Assembly (NCBI RefSeq): GCF_027244095.1
Contig: NC_069657.1
Coordinates: forward strand, 145,014,857 to 145,078,856
Length of the DNA: 64,000 bases
Direction of reading: 5' to 3'
Source: Hemicordylus capensis
Taxonomy: Eukaryota > Chordata > Lepidosauria > Squamata > Cordylidae
The position numbers and the translations under genes were made by a program. This document shows positions 46,754-57,046 of this stretch, piece by piece. Every line of letters begins with the position of its first letter. Positions within the stretch are counted from its first letter, which is position 1. The notes beneath the pieces were generated by a model that was not told the origin of the DNA, made no database searches, and saw nothing but the letters and a program-made list of their open reading frames with translations.

Positions 46754-47021
46754 TGGGGGGGTCAGCTTGGTAAACCTAAGCCAGATAGGCCACCACTCAA
46801 TGACCCCAGGGCCCGCTCACCAGCCCCCCAAGAGTCAACACTGGGGGATCCTCCTTCTTTACCCCCTTGGGCCCGGCTCGCCAACCGCCCCCGCGGGCCT
46901 TATCCTGGTCCGCCCAACCCCACACACCGCTTTTCCCCCAAACTTGTGCCGGGCCGGGCCCAGCTTGCCGCACACAAATGGTGCCCTTGGTATCCGCTGT
47001 TGTCGTCGGGGGAAGGGGGAC

Positions 47022-47697
47022 CGGCGAGCGGCCCCGCCACCGCAAGGGGCCGCCCTCAAAGAGGTGCACCCGGGTGGGTGCAGGTCCCCGAGCGCCACCG
47101 CTCCTGGGTCATGTGGGCCCACAGCCAGAGGCAAGGGGCGCCTAAATAGCCCACAAAATGGCTCCCGGGTGGCCGGAGCCCATCTGCTGCCGGCCGCCGA
47201 TGCCGAGCTCCGGCCCACGGCGCCGCCAATCGGGGCCGCATGGGCAGCAAGAATAGCCCCTGCCACTATGGAGCCCCGCTGCCGGCCGCTACCGCCGATC
47301 CGGGCCGCATGGGCCCACAAATTGGCACCCGGGCGCCGGAGCCCACCCTCAGCTGGGCTCGCCGGCGAGGGGCCCCGCTGCCGCAATGGGCCGCCCCCAA
47401 AGAGGTGCACCCGGGTGGGTGCAGGTCCCCAAGCGCCGCCGCTCCTGGGTCGTGTGGGCCCACAGCCAGTGGCAAGGGACACCTAAATAGCCCCCAAAAT
47501 GGCTCCCGGGTGGCCGGAGCCCGTCTGCTGCTGGCCGCTGATACCGAGCGCCAGCCCACAGCACCGCCAATCGGGGCTGCATGGGCAGCAAGAATAGCCC
47601 CTGCCGCTATGGAGCCCCGCTGCCGGCCGCTACCGCCGATCCGGGCCACGTGGGCCCACAAAATGGCACCCGGGCGCCGGAGCCCGCCCGCAGCCAG
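47022..47697. repeat. 341-bp tandem duplication in the Ngaro leader
   Basis: Two adjacent units (about 47022-47355 and 47363-47697) are closely similar. For example, AAAGAGGTGCACCCGGGTGG occurs at 47058 and 47399. They are very GC-rich, and overlapping reading frames on both strands here are composition artefacts. Confidence 0.9.
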
Positions 47698-47844
47698 GGC
47701 ATTCCATATTTTGGTTCCTAATGTGGGAGCAATGTTCCAAAATGCGAGACCGGACTGTTCTGATCGACATGCCTACATATCTCAGGGAACATGGGCATTG
47801 AATTATATATATGATGTTTTTGGTGGAACAGTTTGCAAAAAAGA

Positions 47845-48702
47845 ATCAGGAATCTTATGACATCATTGCCCGTGTACTCGCCACCAATGTCAGTGAGAAG
47901 AATCTGTGGCTTTCTCCCAAACTTGTTGCTCACTCTTGCAACATATTGTTTTAGTCTTTCTAGTACTTGTCCCTTTTCACTTAACAGGTGTGTATATGTT
48001 TCTCTAGAATGGTCATCAATGAAAGTAAGAAAATATTTATTCCCTCCTTGTGTTCCCTAACTTGCATAGGTCCACAAACATCACTATGAATCAGATCCAA
48101 AGGATGCTGTGTTTCTCTTTATTTGGAAAACAGGTTGTGTTGCCTTTGCTCTTATACAGCATGTACACTTTGATTCAGTGCTGCAGGGGGCCAATTTTAG
48201 ACCCTTTACCAAATCCAACTTTTCAGCTTGACATATCATTTTGACACCTTCTGTGCCACAAACTCAGACATCCTTTGTGTATGCATTCTTTCACAGTTTT
48301 GGCCTTTTCAGTCACACATTCTAATTCAAACAATCCATTCTCTTGTAAAACTGTGTTCATAAGCAATTCCTGTTTATGAGTAATGAAAAAGTGCCTTCCT
48401 TTAAATTTTACTTCATAGCCCCTTTCTGTAGCATATTTTACAAACATCAGACTTGTTTCTAGAATAGGCACGTACAAAGCTTCTTCAGTTGTTAATCCAA
48501 TGGTTTCTCTTTTCTCCAGTTTGCAGAGCAACTGTGCAGATCCTTTCCCTTCTGCATACAGCAGTTTTCCATCTGCCAAATATATAGGGATTTTACAACT
48601 TGTATCTAAGTTTATACATCTCTCCCTATCTCTAATCAGATTGCTTGTAGCACCTGAATCAATGCAAATGCCACTGCTGCATCTCTCAGACTTAGCTTCC
48701 AA
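47845..48702 (-). mobile_element. Copia fossil: protease and integrase start
   Basis: The minus-strand translation contains GICIDSGATSNLIRD (aspartic protease active-site region), CHKGCLSLWHRR-like zinc-binding remains at the integrase start, and ILLTDIGGEYTGND, the copia integrase core block. The element is interrupted after this block. Confidence 0.8.
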
Positions 48703-49318
48703 AATTTATCTGTCCTTGAAAGTTATATCCTTTGCTTATTAGCTTTAGTCCCTGATTGCTTGTATGTTCTGTACTCTGTGTTCCCAGAGGACTCACTCTC
48801 TTTGCAACTTTGTTTTGCTTGCCTTTGGTCTGTAAACTCTTTATTCTTGAGACACTTATTCTGCAAGTGTTTGGGGCTTCCACAAATAAAGCATTTATTT
48901 CTTTGCAAGGTTTTAAATGCATTTTCTTCACTTTCCTATCGTCCATTCCATGCAAATCCAAGTCCTCTAAATAGTTAATTACAAATTGTAAGTGTGCATC
49001 CTCCTTGACTTCCAAGGCACTAGTCACACTATCAAAGTAATGTGATGAACTATTCAACAGCGATCCTATCACAACTGCATCTGGCATGACCACCCCTTGA
49101 GTTTGCAGTTGCCTAGACATTTCCAACATTTTATCTATGTGCATGGACAAACTTTCCCCTTCTCTAAGTCTTTTATTGTTCAGTTTTCTTATTAGATGCA
49201 CTTTGGAAACCACAGTCCTCTTTTTATAAAACCCCTTCAGAGTTTCCCACATATCCTTTGCATTTTCTTTGCCTGTTAGATGCACTAAGATTGGGTCACT
49301 CACCACCAAGCAAATCAA
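48692..49318 (-). mobile_element. Copia fossil: gag
   Basis: The translation has the copia gag (UBN2-type) features KDMWETLKGFYKKRTV, KVHLIRKLNNKRLREGESL and MHIDKMLEM, and a C-terminal CCHC-like knuckle (CFICGSPKHLQNKC) in an overlapping frame. Confidence 0.82.
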
Positions 49319-49571
49319 TCCTGATGCATTTTCATCTGCTCTGTCCCATTCTTTCTGCTCCTTTCCTGCATCTGCAGGATGCTAGGTGTGCAGAACACTG
49401 ACAAGTCCATGACTCTTGAGGAGCATCTCCATCTTGAAAGACCAGAGCTCGTACACAGGACCTTGCAACTTTTCAATCATCTGGAATCCTTGTGCTGTCT
49501 CCATTTTCAGAGATTTTTTCTTTGCTTTTCTTTCTATTTGCCTCTCTAGGTTTTTCTCTTTTATTTACTGG

Positions 49572-49592
49572 CTTCTGGGCCTCATAACCCTT
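49572..49592 (-). other. Copia primer-binding site
   Basis: Directly inside the 5' LTR the minus strand reads GGTTATGAGGCCCAGAAG. It resembles the internal half-tRNA(iMet) complement that many copia elements use for priming. Confidence 0.6.
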
Positions 49593-49945
49593 TGTAGTGG
49601 AAGAATGGCAGTTCAGTCCCCAAAAAACAAAGCAAAACCAGTTTGGTGAGAAAGCAGCAAAGCAAGAGGTCTTGAGACAGTTCTTTAGTATTGTAGAACT
49701 ACAAGGATTTATTTAAAGAAAAGATTACAAATGATTGTGAAAAAGGCTGCAGCTTAATTTCAGCTGTAGCTCATGGCTGAAGAGAGAGGCCAAAACAAAC
49801 AGCCATCTCTGGAGAGACAAAATGGAGACTAACACTGGAAGAACAAAGAGGGGAGGAGTCCACCACTTTTATCCATGACCCTAACCTCCCCCCGCCCCAG
49901 ACATTGCAGCTGAGAGTTGATGCTGCCAAGGTCCTAGCTCTAACA
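49593..49945 (-). mobile_element. Copia fossil: 5' LTR
   Basis: On the minus strand the repeat begins TGTTAGAGCTAGGACC and ends CCACTACA, with a TATA-like GGATAAAAGTGG and AATAAATCC in expected order. The start and end follow the TG...CA rule and the primer site follows. The partner LTR is not in view, so the limits are inferred. Confidence 0.65.
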
Positions 49946-50084
49946 CAAGGGTGAGGAAGGTAGATTGAACCCTGGCTCTCCCCCCCCCCCGCCCACCCTC
50001 CCAGCTTCGCACGGGCAGAGTCATGTGAACAACCCCTAAATCAATTTGAACTGTTTAGAAATAAATATCAATAAGCTTTAAAAC

Positions 50085-50280
50085 TTATGAACTGAAAGGC
50101 TGATTAAACAGGTGTGCCTTTAGGTATTTCTTAAGAACAACCAGAAATAAGGAGGCTCTAATTTTGATTGGAAGCATGTTCCAAAGTCCTGCGGCAACCC
50201 TAGAGAAGGCCCAATTTGGGGTTGTCACCAAATGAACCAGTGGCAACTGCAATAAGCTGTCATCATAAGCTATCATCACT
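50085..50280 (-). mobile_element. L2-like LINE C-terminal fragment
   Basis: The minus-strand translation includes NWAFSRVAAGLWNMLPIKIR and LKKYLKAHLF, the usual C-terminal motif of L2-like ORF2. It is very short and truncated. Confidence 0.65.
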
Positions 50281-50549
50281 GCCAGACATCCAGACTAAGG
50301 AAGTACTGCTGCAGCTAATGTCATGCATGTGGTACAGCAAAGGGGTAATTGTCACTGATCTCCCTTCCCTCTGAAGCAGAAAAAATATTTTCTGCTCCCA
50401 AAAATATTTCTCTGAGGGTCACACAGACTTCATGGACATTTTTTTTAGGAGCCACATAAGGCTTCAAAGGGAAGTGGACAATAACTAAAATCACCCCTCA
50501 TTCACATGGCATTAGCTGCGGCAGCACTTTGTCAGTCTGCATGTCAGCC
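50281..50549. mobile_element. MITE-like inverted-repeat element
   Basis: The first and last roughly 45 bp (with GCTGCAGCTAATGTCATG and CATGGCATTAGCTGCGGC) are imperfect inverted copies. No clear target duplication is seen, so the superfamily is open. Confidence 0.4.
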
Positions 50550-50710
50550 AGTATTTTTTAGGTTGTAGTACCAATAATTGTAGCAATACTTCCATTCCAA
50601 TAATTGTATAATAATTTCATATGTCATTGAGTAAATGACTGTCAGATGGCCATCAAGCACAAACATAAAAACTAAAAACAACACATGTTGCCTCTGTCAT
50701 CACCGTCTCC

Positions 50711-50733
50711 TTCTCCTCCTCCTCCTCCTCCTG
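50711..50733. repeat. (CTC)n microsatellite
   Basis: A run of CTC triplets. Confidence 0.85.
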
Positions 50734-50867
50734 CTCCATCCCTCCCGCCCCAGGATTTTGTTGCAGAAGCAAAGAACAATTAATGTTTCAATAGTCCATT
50801 GTGTACTGAGAAAAGGGCACACACTTTATCATTTGGACATAATCTATAAAAGTTGCCATTGATTAAT

Positions 50868-51174
50868 GGGCTGGTAACTTGTGGTAGGAAGTATGAATTG
50901 TCCCCTTTGCTAAGCAGGGTCTGCCCTGGTTGCATATGAATGGGAGACTATGTGCGTGAACACTGTAAGATATTCCCCTTAGAGGATGGAGCTGCTCTGG
51001 TAAGAGCATCTAGGTTCCAAGTTCCCTCCCTGGCAGCATCTCCAAGATAGGACTGAGAGAGACTCCTGCCTGCAACCTTGGAGAAGCCGCTGCCAGTCTG
51101 TGTAGACAATACTGAGCTAGATGGACCTATGGTCTGACTCTGTATATGGCAGCTTCCTATGTTCCTATGTTCCT
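50868..51174 (+). mobile_element. 5S rRNA-derived SINE, copy 3
   Basis: The same family as 39233. It includes TGCTAAGCAGGGTCTGCCCT, GAATGGGAGACTATG and the GGCAGCTTCCTATGTTCCTA end. Confidence 0.86.
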
Positions 51175-51896
51175 AATAATGGAAATTCTAATCAGACATG
51201 TGTGACAGTATGGTTAAATTTAGCCCTATTAGGCTAACAAACTGCACAATGTAGTGCCCATCGAAGAGGGATATACATGCACAGCTTGTGAGCCAGCCAA
51301 GTACCCATTTTCACAGCTAGTGGAGCCGAGGAAGGCTCTGTGCACACTCAACTGTGCATAATTGCTGGTGTGCCACTACTGCTATTGCAAATAATGTGTG
51401 AGCCACACACACGCACACATACATTCCTCTGGGTGGATCCGGACAGATGAAGCACAAAACAATAGTACTTATGTGTGATCTAGAATAAGTCTCAACTGTT
51501 CACCCTCTTCCAGTCCATTACCTCATCCAGGAACTGATTCATTACAGTCACCCCCTCACTTGCATATGATGAAAAAAAAGAGTCACAACTAAGTGTTGAT
51601 AACGAATTGTTTAATCCAGGCCTACAAATAAGTATATAAAAGTGTATCAAAGTATAACTCAAAAGTTTAATGAAATATAATGGAATATAAAGCTAGCAGG
51701 TTATTCAGAGTTGAGAAGCCTCTCAGTAACGGAGGCCAAAGTCAAGAGCGAGAGGCCCCCTCTCAAGAATGTGGGTTGAGAGGCCCACCAGAGATAACAG
51801 GTACCAGGAGTGGTCAAACACAGGCCATTAGCTAAATTCCTCAGTCAGCAGAAAGAGGGTCTTGCTGGTACGAAGAGATACCATAGGGATTAAAGT

Positions 51897-52166
51897 TGTC
51901 ATAAAAGCCAGGTAGTAACTCATCTTCTCAGGCTCTAGATGGCACCTCTGGAATATGTAAGTTTGATAACTAATAACGTGTATTAATTGCTTTATTGATA
52001 TGCATGTATGTTTGAAACCTATAAAAACTACCTAACTGTATGACTCAGGTGCGCAGTATCACCCAGATACTCTCTGATGATACTCGTGCCTTTCATGACA
52101 TGAAATAAAAGCGCTTTCTTTGAGCAACGCACCCTTGTCGTTTGACTCCATTCAGTTAAGACAACA
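51897..52166 (+). mobile_element. Candidate solo LTR (fossil)
   Basis: A TGTCATAAAAG start, a TATA-like CCTATAAAAAC near 52018, AATAAA at 52104 followed by a short pyrimidine/GT stretch, and an ACAACA end give an LTR-like order. No matching target duplication is visible and no internal region follows, so the call is tentative. Confidence 0.35.
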
Positions 52167-52315
52167 AGTAGAGCAGCGAGAATTGAGCCTAATCCTCTTT
52201 GGTTCTGGCAAGATGCCCCATTCTCTATCCAGGTGATAGAAGGATGAAAGCCAGTGGCTGAATCAAACAGGAAGGCTAGATTCTAGAGGGATTTTTCCCC
52301 GCAACAGTGTCATCC

Positions 52316-52700
52316 ACATACTGATGACACCTCAAGCCAAATCTCTGGATGACCCTTCCCAGCAGTTTCCCTTAGAAGTTAAACAGCATCCTTTGGAACT
52401 CCAAAGCAGAACTGCAAAGGGGTTAAGCAGCAATCCCCCCAGCACCTTCTGGAAATGGCCATCCAGGTGGGAGAAGCAGAACCACCACAAAGCAGTGCCT
52501 CCCACACTCAACCCAGACAGCATATCCAAAAGGATATCATGGTCAATGGTATCAAAAGCCACTGAGAAGTCCAAGAGATTTAGCAAGGTCATGCTCCCCT
52601 GTTTCTCTCTTGGCACAGATCATTCCACAGGGTGACCAAGGGAGCTGGTCTGAACCCTGATTGAAATGGATCTAGATAGTCCATTTCCTCCAAGAGCGTA
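52316..52700 (-). mobile_element. L2-like LINE fragment (RT)
   Basis: The minus-strand translation contains VAFDTIDHDILLDMLSGLSV, followed by GGTALWWF, the RT palm region of L2-like elements. It is short and broken. Confidence 0.65.
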
Positions 52701-54609
52701 CGGATATGTACATATGTGCACTGTACCCAGATTGTATGTGTGTTGCATATATTGTGTGAATAGGAAGTTGGAACTGACTGTACAGAAATGAAAAAGGAAG
52801 TCTTAGAAGTCTCTGACATTCAAACAGCTTCCAATTATAACTGTTACAGAAACAAAACAGGAAAGTTAATTGTTAGTAAGCACAGCTATTTGAACCCAGG
52901 ATCTGGGATATTCACATACATCAGGGATGATGTCCCAAGTGCTACCAAATGATATTTAAGATGGCTTCCTCTATGTACAGATTCTGAAAGCAGAGAAAGA
53001 AACACTCACTATACTCCAGGTATGTTTGCTCATTTAGAACATGATTTTAGCACATGGATGGATACCTATAAGGCTAGACTTATATATAATTACACCATAA
53101 GGTGAATGTTTGAATTAATTTGATTCTGGTGATCCATGTAGCACTTTATTGTGAAAAGAGTCAAACCCACCATAGGATAATAGGACCAATTTGATCTGTG
53201 AGGTTTGTTAAATTTGTATTGGATCACAATACGAAAATTATTAAGCCCATCTCCTGACCTTATTCCACAAGGATCATCCTGCAGTAGGGGGGGAAAACAC
53301 AGATGAATGCATTATAGTACACAGTCCTACATTCAAAGCTCATTCACACAACCTTCTGCACCTACCTTCCCCTCAGATTATCCACCAGCAATCGCAGGCA
53401 CGCAGCTCATGTGCCCACACGAATGGTGCTACTGTGAGCCACACAGCATTCTAGAGGCTGGGAAAATGTGTCCCAGCTTCCAGATAAACCACAATGAACA
53501 GTGCAATGAGTGCAGTGCATTGGTGGATTCACCTGTGAGTCAGGCGCTACAGGCACTTGGGTCTGTGTATGCTCAGACTGCGTGCAGCCCGAGTATTCTC
53601 ATGTCCAGTGACCTGGGTAAAAGTGTCCGCTTGCACCCTTTAATACAGGTAAAACACCAGGGTTAATTTCCAGGCTACCCGACAGAGCAGCACCAGGATC
53701 ACTTGATCCCAGCACTTCAGACATGCAGCCCTACTCAGGTAGGGCTGCCCAAACCTGGGTAGGGATGCTCATGTGAATAGACACTGAGGTCATTCACACA
53801 ATCAAAAACTGTGTCCTACCCGAGTTTGGAAGCTGTGTGTACCTCACATTTTATTTATTTATTTTATTTATATCTATATCAACCGCTTTGGGAGCTTTTG
53901 TTGAAATGTAAATATTTTTTATATTTGTATTCACAGCCTCTCACACTGTTTCTCTAGACTGCTGAGTACTTATGTCAATGAGACCATCCTTGGTGGTCTT
54001 GATTTATTAATCCAGACATGGAACTATGCTGATATGTGAATGTGGAGATCAGCTGGGAGGGAAATTCCATATTTATAGGAGATGATGCTCATGTTATTCT
54101 AATCTTTTTCTATGCACCTGTGTACCCACACATACAAGATTTTGTGGAGACATTTGACCAGTGTGAACCTCTGTGACATATCAGAAACACATAGGCTTGG
54201 TCTCCTATTCAGAGAGCTTACCAAACTGGTGTAAACCAGGGAGCAGCACAAATCCACAGACATGTGGTTAATAAACACTAGTTGAGACTACACAAAAAAT
54301 GCAGTTTATTTCATTTAATGTACATTTGGATATTATATAGCTTACAATTAAATCATTATTCCCTCTGTTACTGAACTTGGATTGGCCAGTGCCTATCAGT
54401 TTGGAAGGGAAATGGGGCCACTCTAATATGTTAGTGATTTTTGCATATTTGAGGGATTCATCAAGTATGCAGTCATATATTAGTTTGTAAATTACAAGAA
54501 AATCCTTATTAACCCCTCCACACACACCCGTGGTTCACCAAGAACCTTATTCAGAATTACACTGAATATTCATAGTGCACACATGTACATGGGTTTGTGT
54601 GAATGACAT
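52701..54609. other. Intergenic, nothing firmly recognised
   Basis: Repeated use of CATTCACACAA near 53342 and 53793 and a TTTATTTATTTTATTTA run at 53849 hint at decayed repeats. No gene is supported. A 119-codon frame at 53307 has no domain. Confidence 0.45.
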
Positions 54610-54811
54610 ATTTACATTTATATCCCGCTCTTCCTCTAAGGAGCCCAGAGCGGTGTACTACATACTTTCACAACAACCCTGTGAAGTAGGTTAGGCTGAG
54701 AGAGAAGTGACTGGCCCAGAGTCACCCAGCTAGTTTCATGGCTGAATGGGGATTTGAACTCGGGTCTCCCTGGTCCTAGTCCAGCACTCTAACCACTACA
54801 CCACGCTGGCT
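54610..54811 (-). mobile_element. MIR-like tRNA-derived SINE
   Basis: The minus strand starts with a tRNA-like head: GCCAGCGTGGTGTAGTGG (A box) and GAGTTCAAATCCCC (B box). It continues through GCTGGGTGACTCTGGGCCAG and CACAGGGTTGTTGTGAA. This is the widespread amniote MIR/CORE-type layout, not a tRNA gene. Confidence 0.82.
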
Positions 54812-55745
54812 ATAAAGTGAACCTGAGGCATATAAAGTGAACCTGAGTAACATACTCCTCAAAAGAAGTGTACAGATAAGAAATTCAGCCATTGAACATA
54901 AAGACTGAAAAACGTAATGGCATAATAACTGAAACAAAGACCTCTACATATGAATGTATAGTATTGTATGTGTGCTGAACTTGAACAGGGCTAAAGACTG
55001 TGAGTGTCCAGGACCTATGGAATGTTGAGGGCAGCTGAGTGATAAAACATTCAGAATGTCAGCTGGAAACAGAAGAGTATAAACAGGGTGGGGAGACAGG
55101 GGATTGGCCTGCTCAAGCCCCTACTAGTTTACAATAACCTGGAGCAGGATTAGGGTCAGGAAAATGCATGCCATGAGGTTTAAAAGGTCCCTTTTCCACA
55201 CCATGTGGGAGATTTCAGGAGAGGAGAAAGGACACCTTTTATTTCAACTCTCCAAAAACCTTCTACTAGCTGCTATATACCACAATAAGAAAAGGTTGCA
55301 GGATGGTGGGTAAGAAAAGGGGTATTTTTTCCTTCCCTTCTTCCTGAACCTACCGACGTACCTCTCGCTCTGCCCCACCACCACCACCCGCTTTCCAGGC
55401 CTGTCTGGAGTGAATAGAAGCTTTTTTGTTCAGCTTGAGGCTACATTGCAACATTTTGTTATACGTCCCCACTTGTACTTTAATAAGAATATAATGATAA
55501 TATTTTAGTGAAACCTTAGGGAGTTGCATTGCTTTAGAGGCTGTGCTTCACATAAATTGACTCTCTATTATCTATCATGCATTAAGTAAACATTAAGAGA
55601 ATTATCTTATTGTAATATTTAATATTTTTGTATAATCTAGATGTTCTGGATAGCAGGGACAGTTCTGGGTTAGACCTTTAGGTATAAATAATCCAGAATT
55701 CTTGTCCAGTAAATTCTTGTCCATTGTATTTATTATTTGTTTGTT
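54812..55745. other. Intergenic, nothing recognised
   Basis: No reading frame, terminus or RNA gene is convincing here. Confidence 0.45.
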
Positions 55746-56582
55746 TGTTTATTAGATTTTTATACTACCTCACCCAGATGGCTCTAGGCAGTTCACAAAT
55801 ATAAAAACATAAAACACAAATCATTCATTCATTGCATTTTTATACCACCCCAGCCAAAAGGTCTAGGCGGTGCACAAGTGAAATACAAAAACAAAACCAT
55901 TTAAAACCAACAGATTAAAACAGTATAAGAACAAATTTAAAGCAGTTCAGAAACATTTTAAACCAATTAAAAATGCTTAAAAACAATTTAAAACCTTGGA
56001 AGGCCAGGCCAAACAAGTAGTAGTAGTAGTAGTAATACTCATTAAAACAAAATTAAAACCAGGTTAAAATCATTTCAGTACTCACTAAATGCCAGGCTAA
56101 AAAGATATGTTTTAGGGCTCTTTTAAAGGCTGATAAAACTCTTACACCTCTAATATTCATATGGAGCACATTCCGGAGCCCAGGAGCAGCTACAGAGAAG
56201 GCCCCATCCCAAGTCACCACCAGATTTTGGCACATCCCTCAATTGGGATAGGCCCACAGTTGTCATGGTTTGTATGAACTACTGAGCTGCACAGACAAGC
56301 TAGTCTCAAAGTAAAGATGGAAGTCCCCCAACACCAAAAGTCTAGGCAACTCCAGCATCAACTCTGCAACCAGTTCTGTCAGCTCAGTTAGGGTCTCCGT
56401 TTGGCAGCATAGTGCTCGATACACCGACGGAATACCCAATCTATCCCTGGTCCCCAGGCCAAGGTATGCACATTCAATATAGGCCAGATCTTTCACAGGG
56501 ATTCTGGTGAGGGAAATGTTATTCCTATGAATCACAGCCACTCAGCCACCACCACCCAACTTCCCCTAACCTGCTGCACAAC
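55746..56582 (-). mobile_element. L2-like LINE fragments (3' tail, C-terminus, endonuclease part)
   Basis: On the minus strand there are two consecutive tails (TACCACCCCAGCC and CTACCTCACCCAGATGG types), a C-terminal motif (WDGAFSVAAPGLRNVLHMNI at 56053-56235), then an endonuclease-domain piece (LTELVAELMLELPRLLVLGD at 56263-56541). The pieces are not contiguous in a normal element, so this is a deleted copy or two copies. Confidence 0.65.
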
Positions 56583-57024
56583 CAGGGGTGGAGCCACCAT
56601 TGAGCCGAAAGGTTCAAAGAACCTGGGCTGTGACTAATCAGAGGCCGCGTCTCGCGGCCCTAACATGCCCCCCACATCTGACGTCAGATGCAGGGGTGCT
56701 AGTTTAGTTCCCGAGTGGGGGCGGCGCAGCCCCTTCAGGCGTTAAAAGGCTGGTGCTGCATTCACAGCACAATCAGGAGCGGCTCTGCCCTGCAGGGAAG
56801 AGCTGCTCTTGGCTGCGCTGAGAATTCAGCGCCAGACTTTTAACTCCTGAAGGGGCCTCCAACTACTGAACGGAGCCTCAAGGCTCCGTTCGGGAGCCAG
56901 ACCACGCCCCCCGTGTCTGATGTCACACAGGGGTGTGGCAAGCCCCACGTCTGACGTCAGACACAGGGGCCGGGGCAGCCGCTGCGGCCTCACACAGGCC
57001 GCCGGTGGTCCCGCTATGCTCCTG
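56583..57024. mobile_element. Non-autonomous hAT-like element (442 bp)
   Basis: The ends CAGGGGTGGAGCCACC and GGTCCCGCTATGCTCCTG are imperfect inverted copies. The flanking octamers TGCACAAC and TCCACAAC differ at one base (56575-56582, 57025-57032). The interior is GC-rich and folds back (CCCCTTCAGGCGTTAAAAGG against CTTTTAACTCCTGAAGGGG). Confidence 0.75.
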
Positions 57025-57046
57025 TCCACAACCGAGCACCCAGCAG

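Larger units (their letters stand above)
41715..47700 (-). mobile_element. Ngaro-type tyrosine-recombinase retroelement (DIRS order)
   Basis: On the minus strand, in order: a GC-rich leader with a 341-bp tandem duplication (47022-47697), a gag-like frame (45323-46753), RT-RNase H (43755-45125), tyrosine recombinase (42879-43836) and an SGNH-hydrolase frame (42215-42952), then a 3' region with AATAAAG near 41797. This combination is known for Ngaro elements of vertebrates. The element looks largely whole with few breaks, so it is probably young. It lies inside the copia fossil. Exact termini are approximate because the split repeats typical of Ngaro could not be resolved by eye. Confidence 0.85.
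40489..49945 (-). mobile_element. Ty1/copia LTR retrotransposon fossil, interrupted
   Basis: A copia-order element lies on the minus strand: 5' LTR (49593-49945), primer site, gag (48692-49318), protease and integrase (47845-48702), then the rest of integrase (40489-40975) after a 6.9-kb foreign block. RT-RNase H and the 3' LTR are not recognised, so the element is incomplete as well as broken at several places. Moderately long open stretches suggest it is not very old. Confidence 0.85.

Noticed and set aside
46797-47700. Overlapping proline/arginine-rich frames on both strands
   Set aside because: They follow from extreme GC content and a tandem duplication in the Ngaro leader.
54700-54811. 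tRNA gene on the minus strand
   Set aside because: A and B boxes are present but continue into a MIR-like SINE body; no cloverleaf with a proper acceptor stem was seen.
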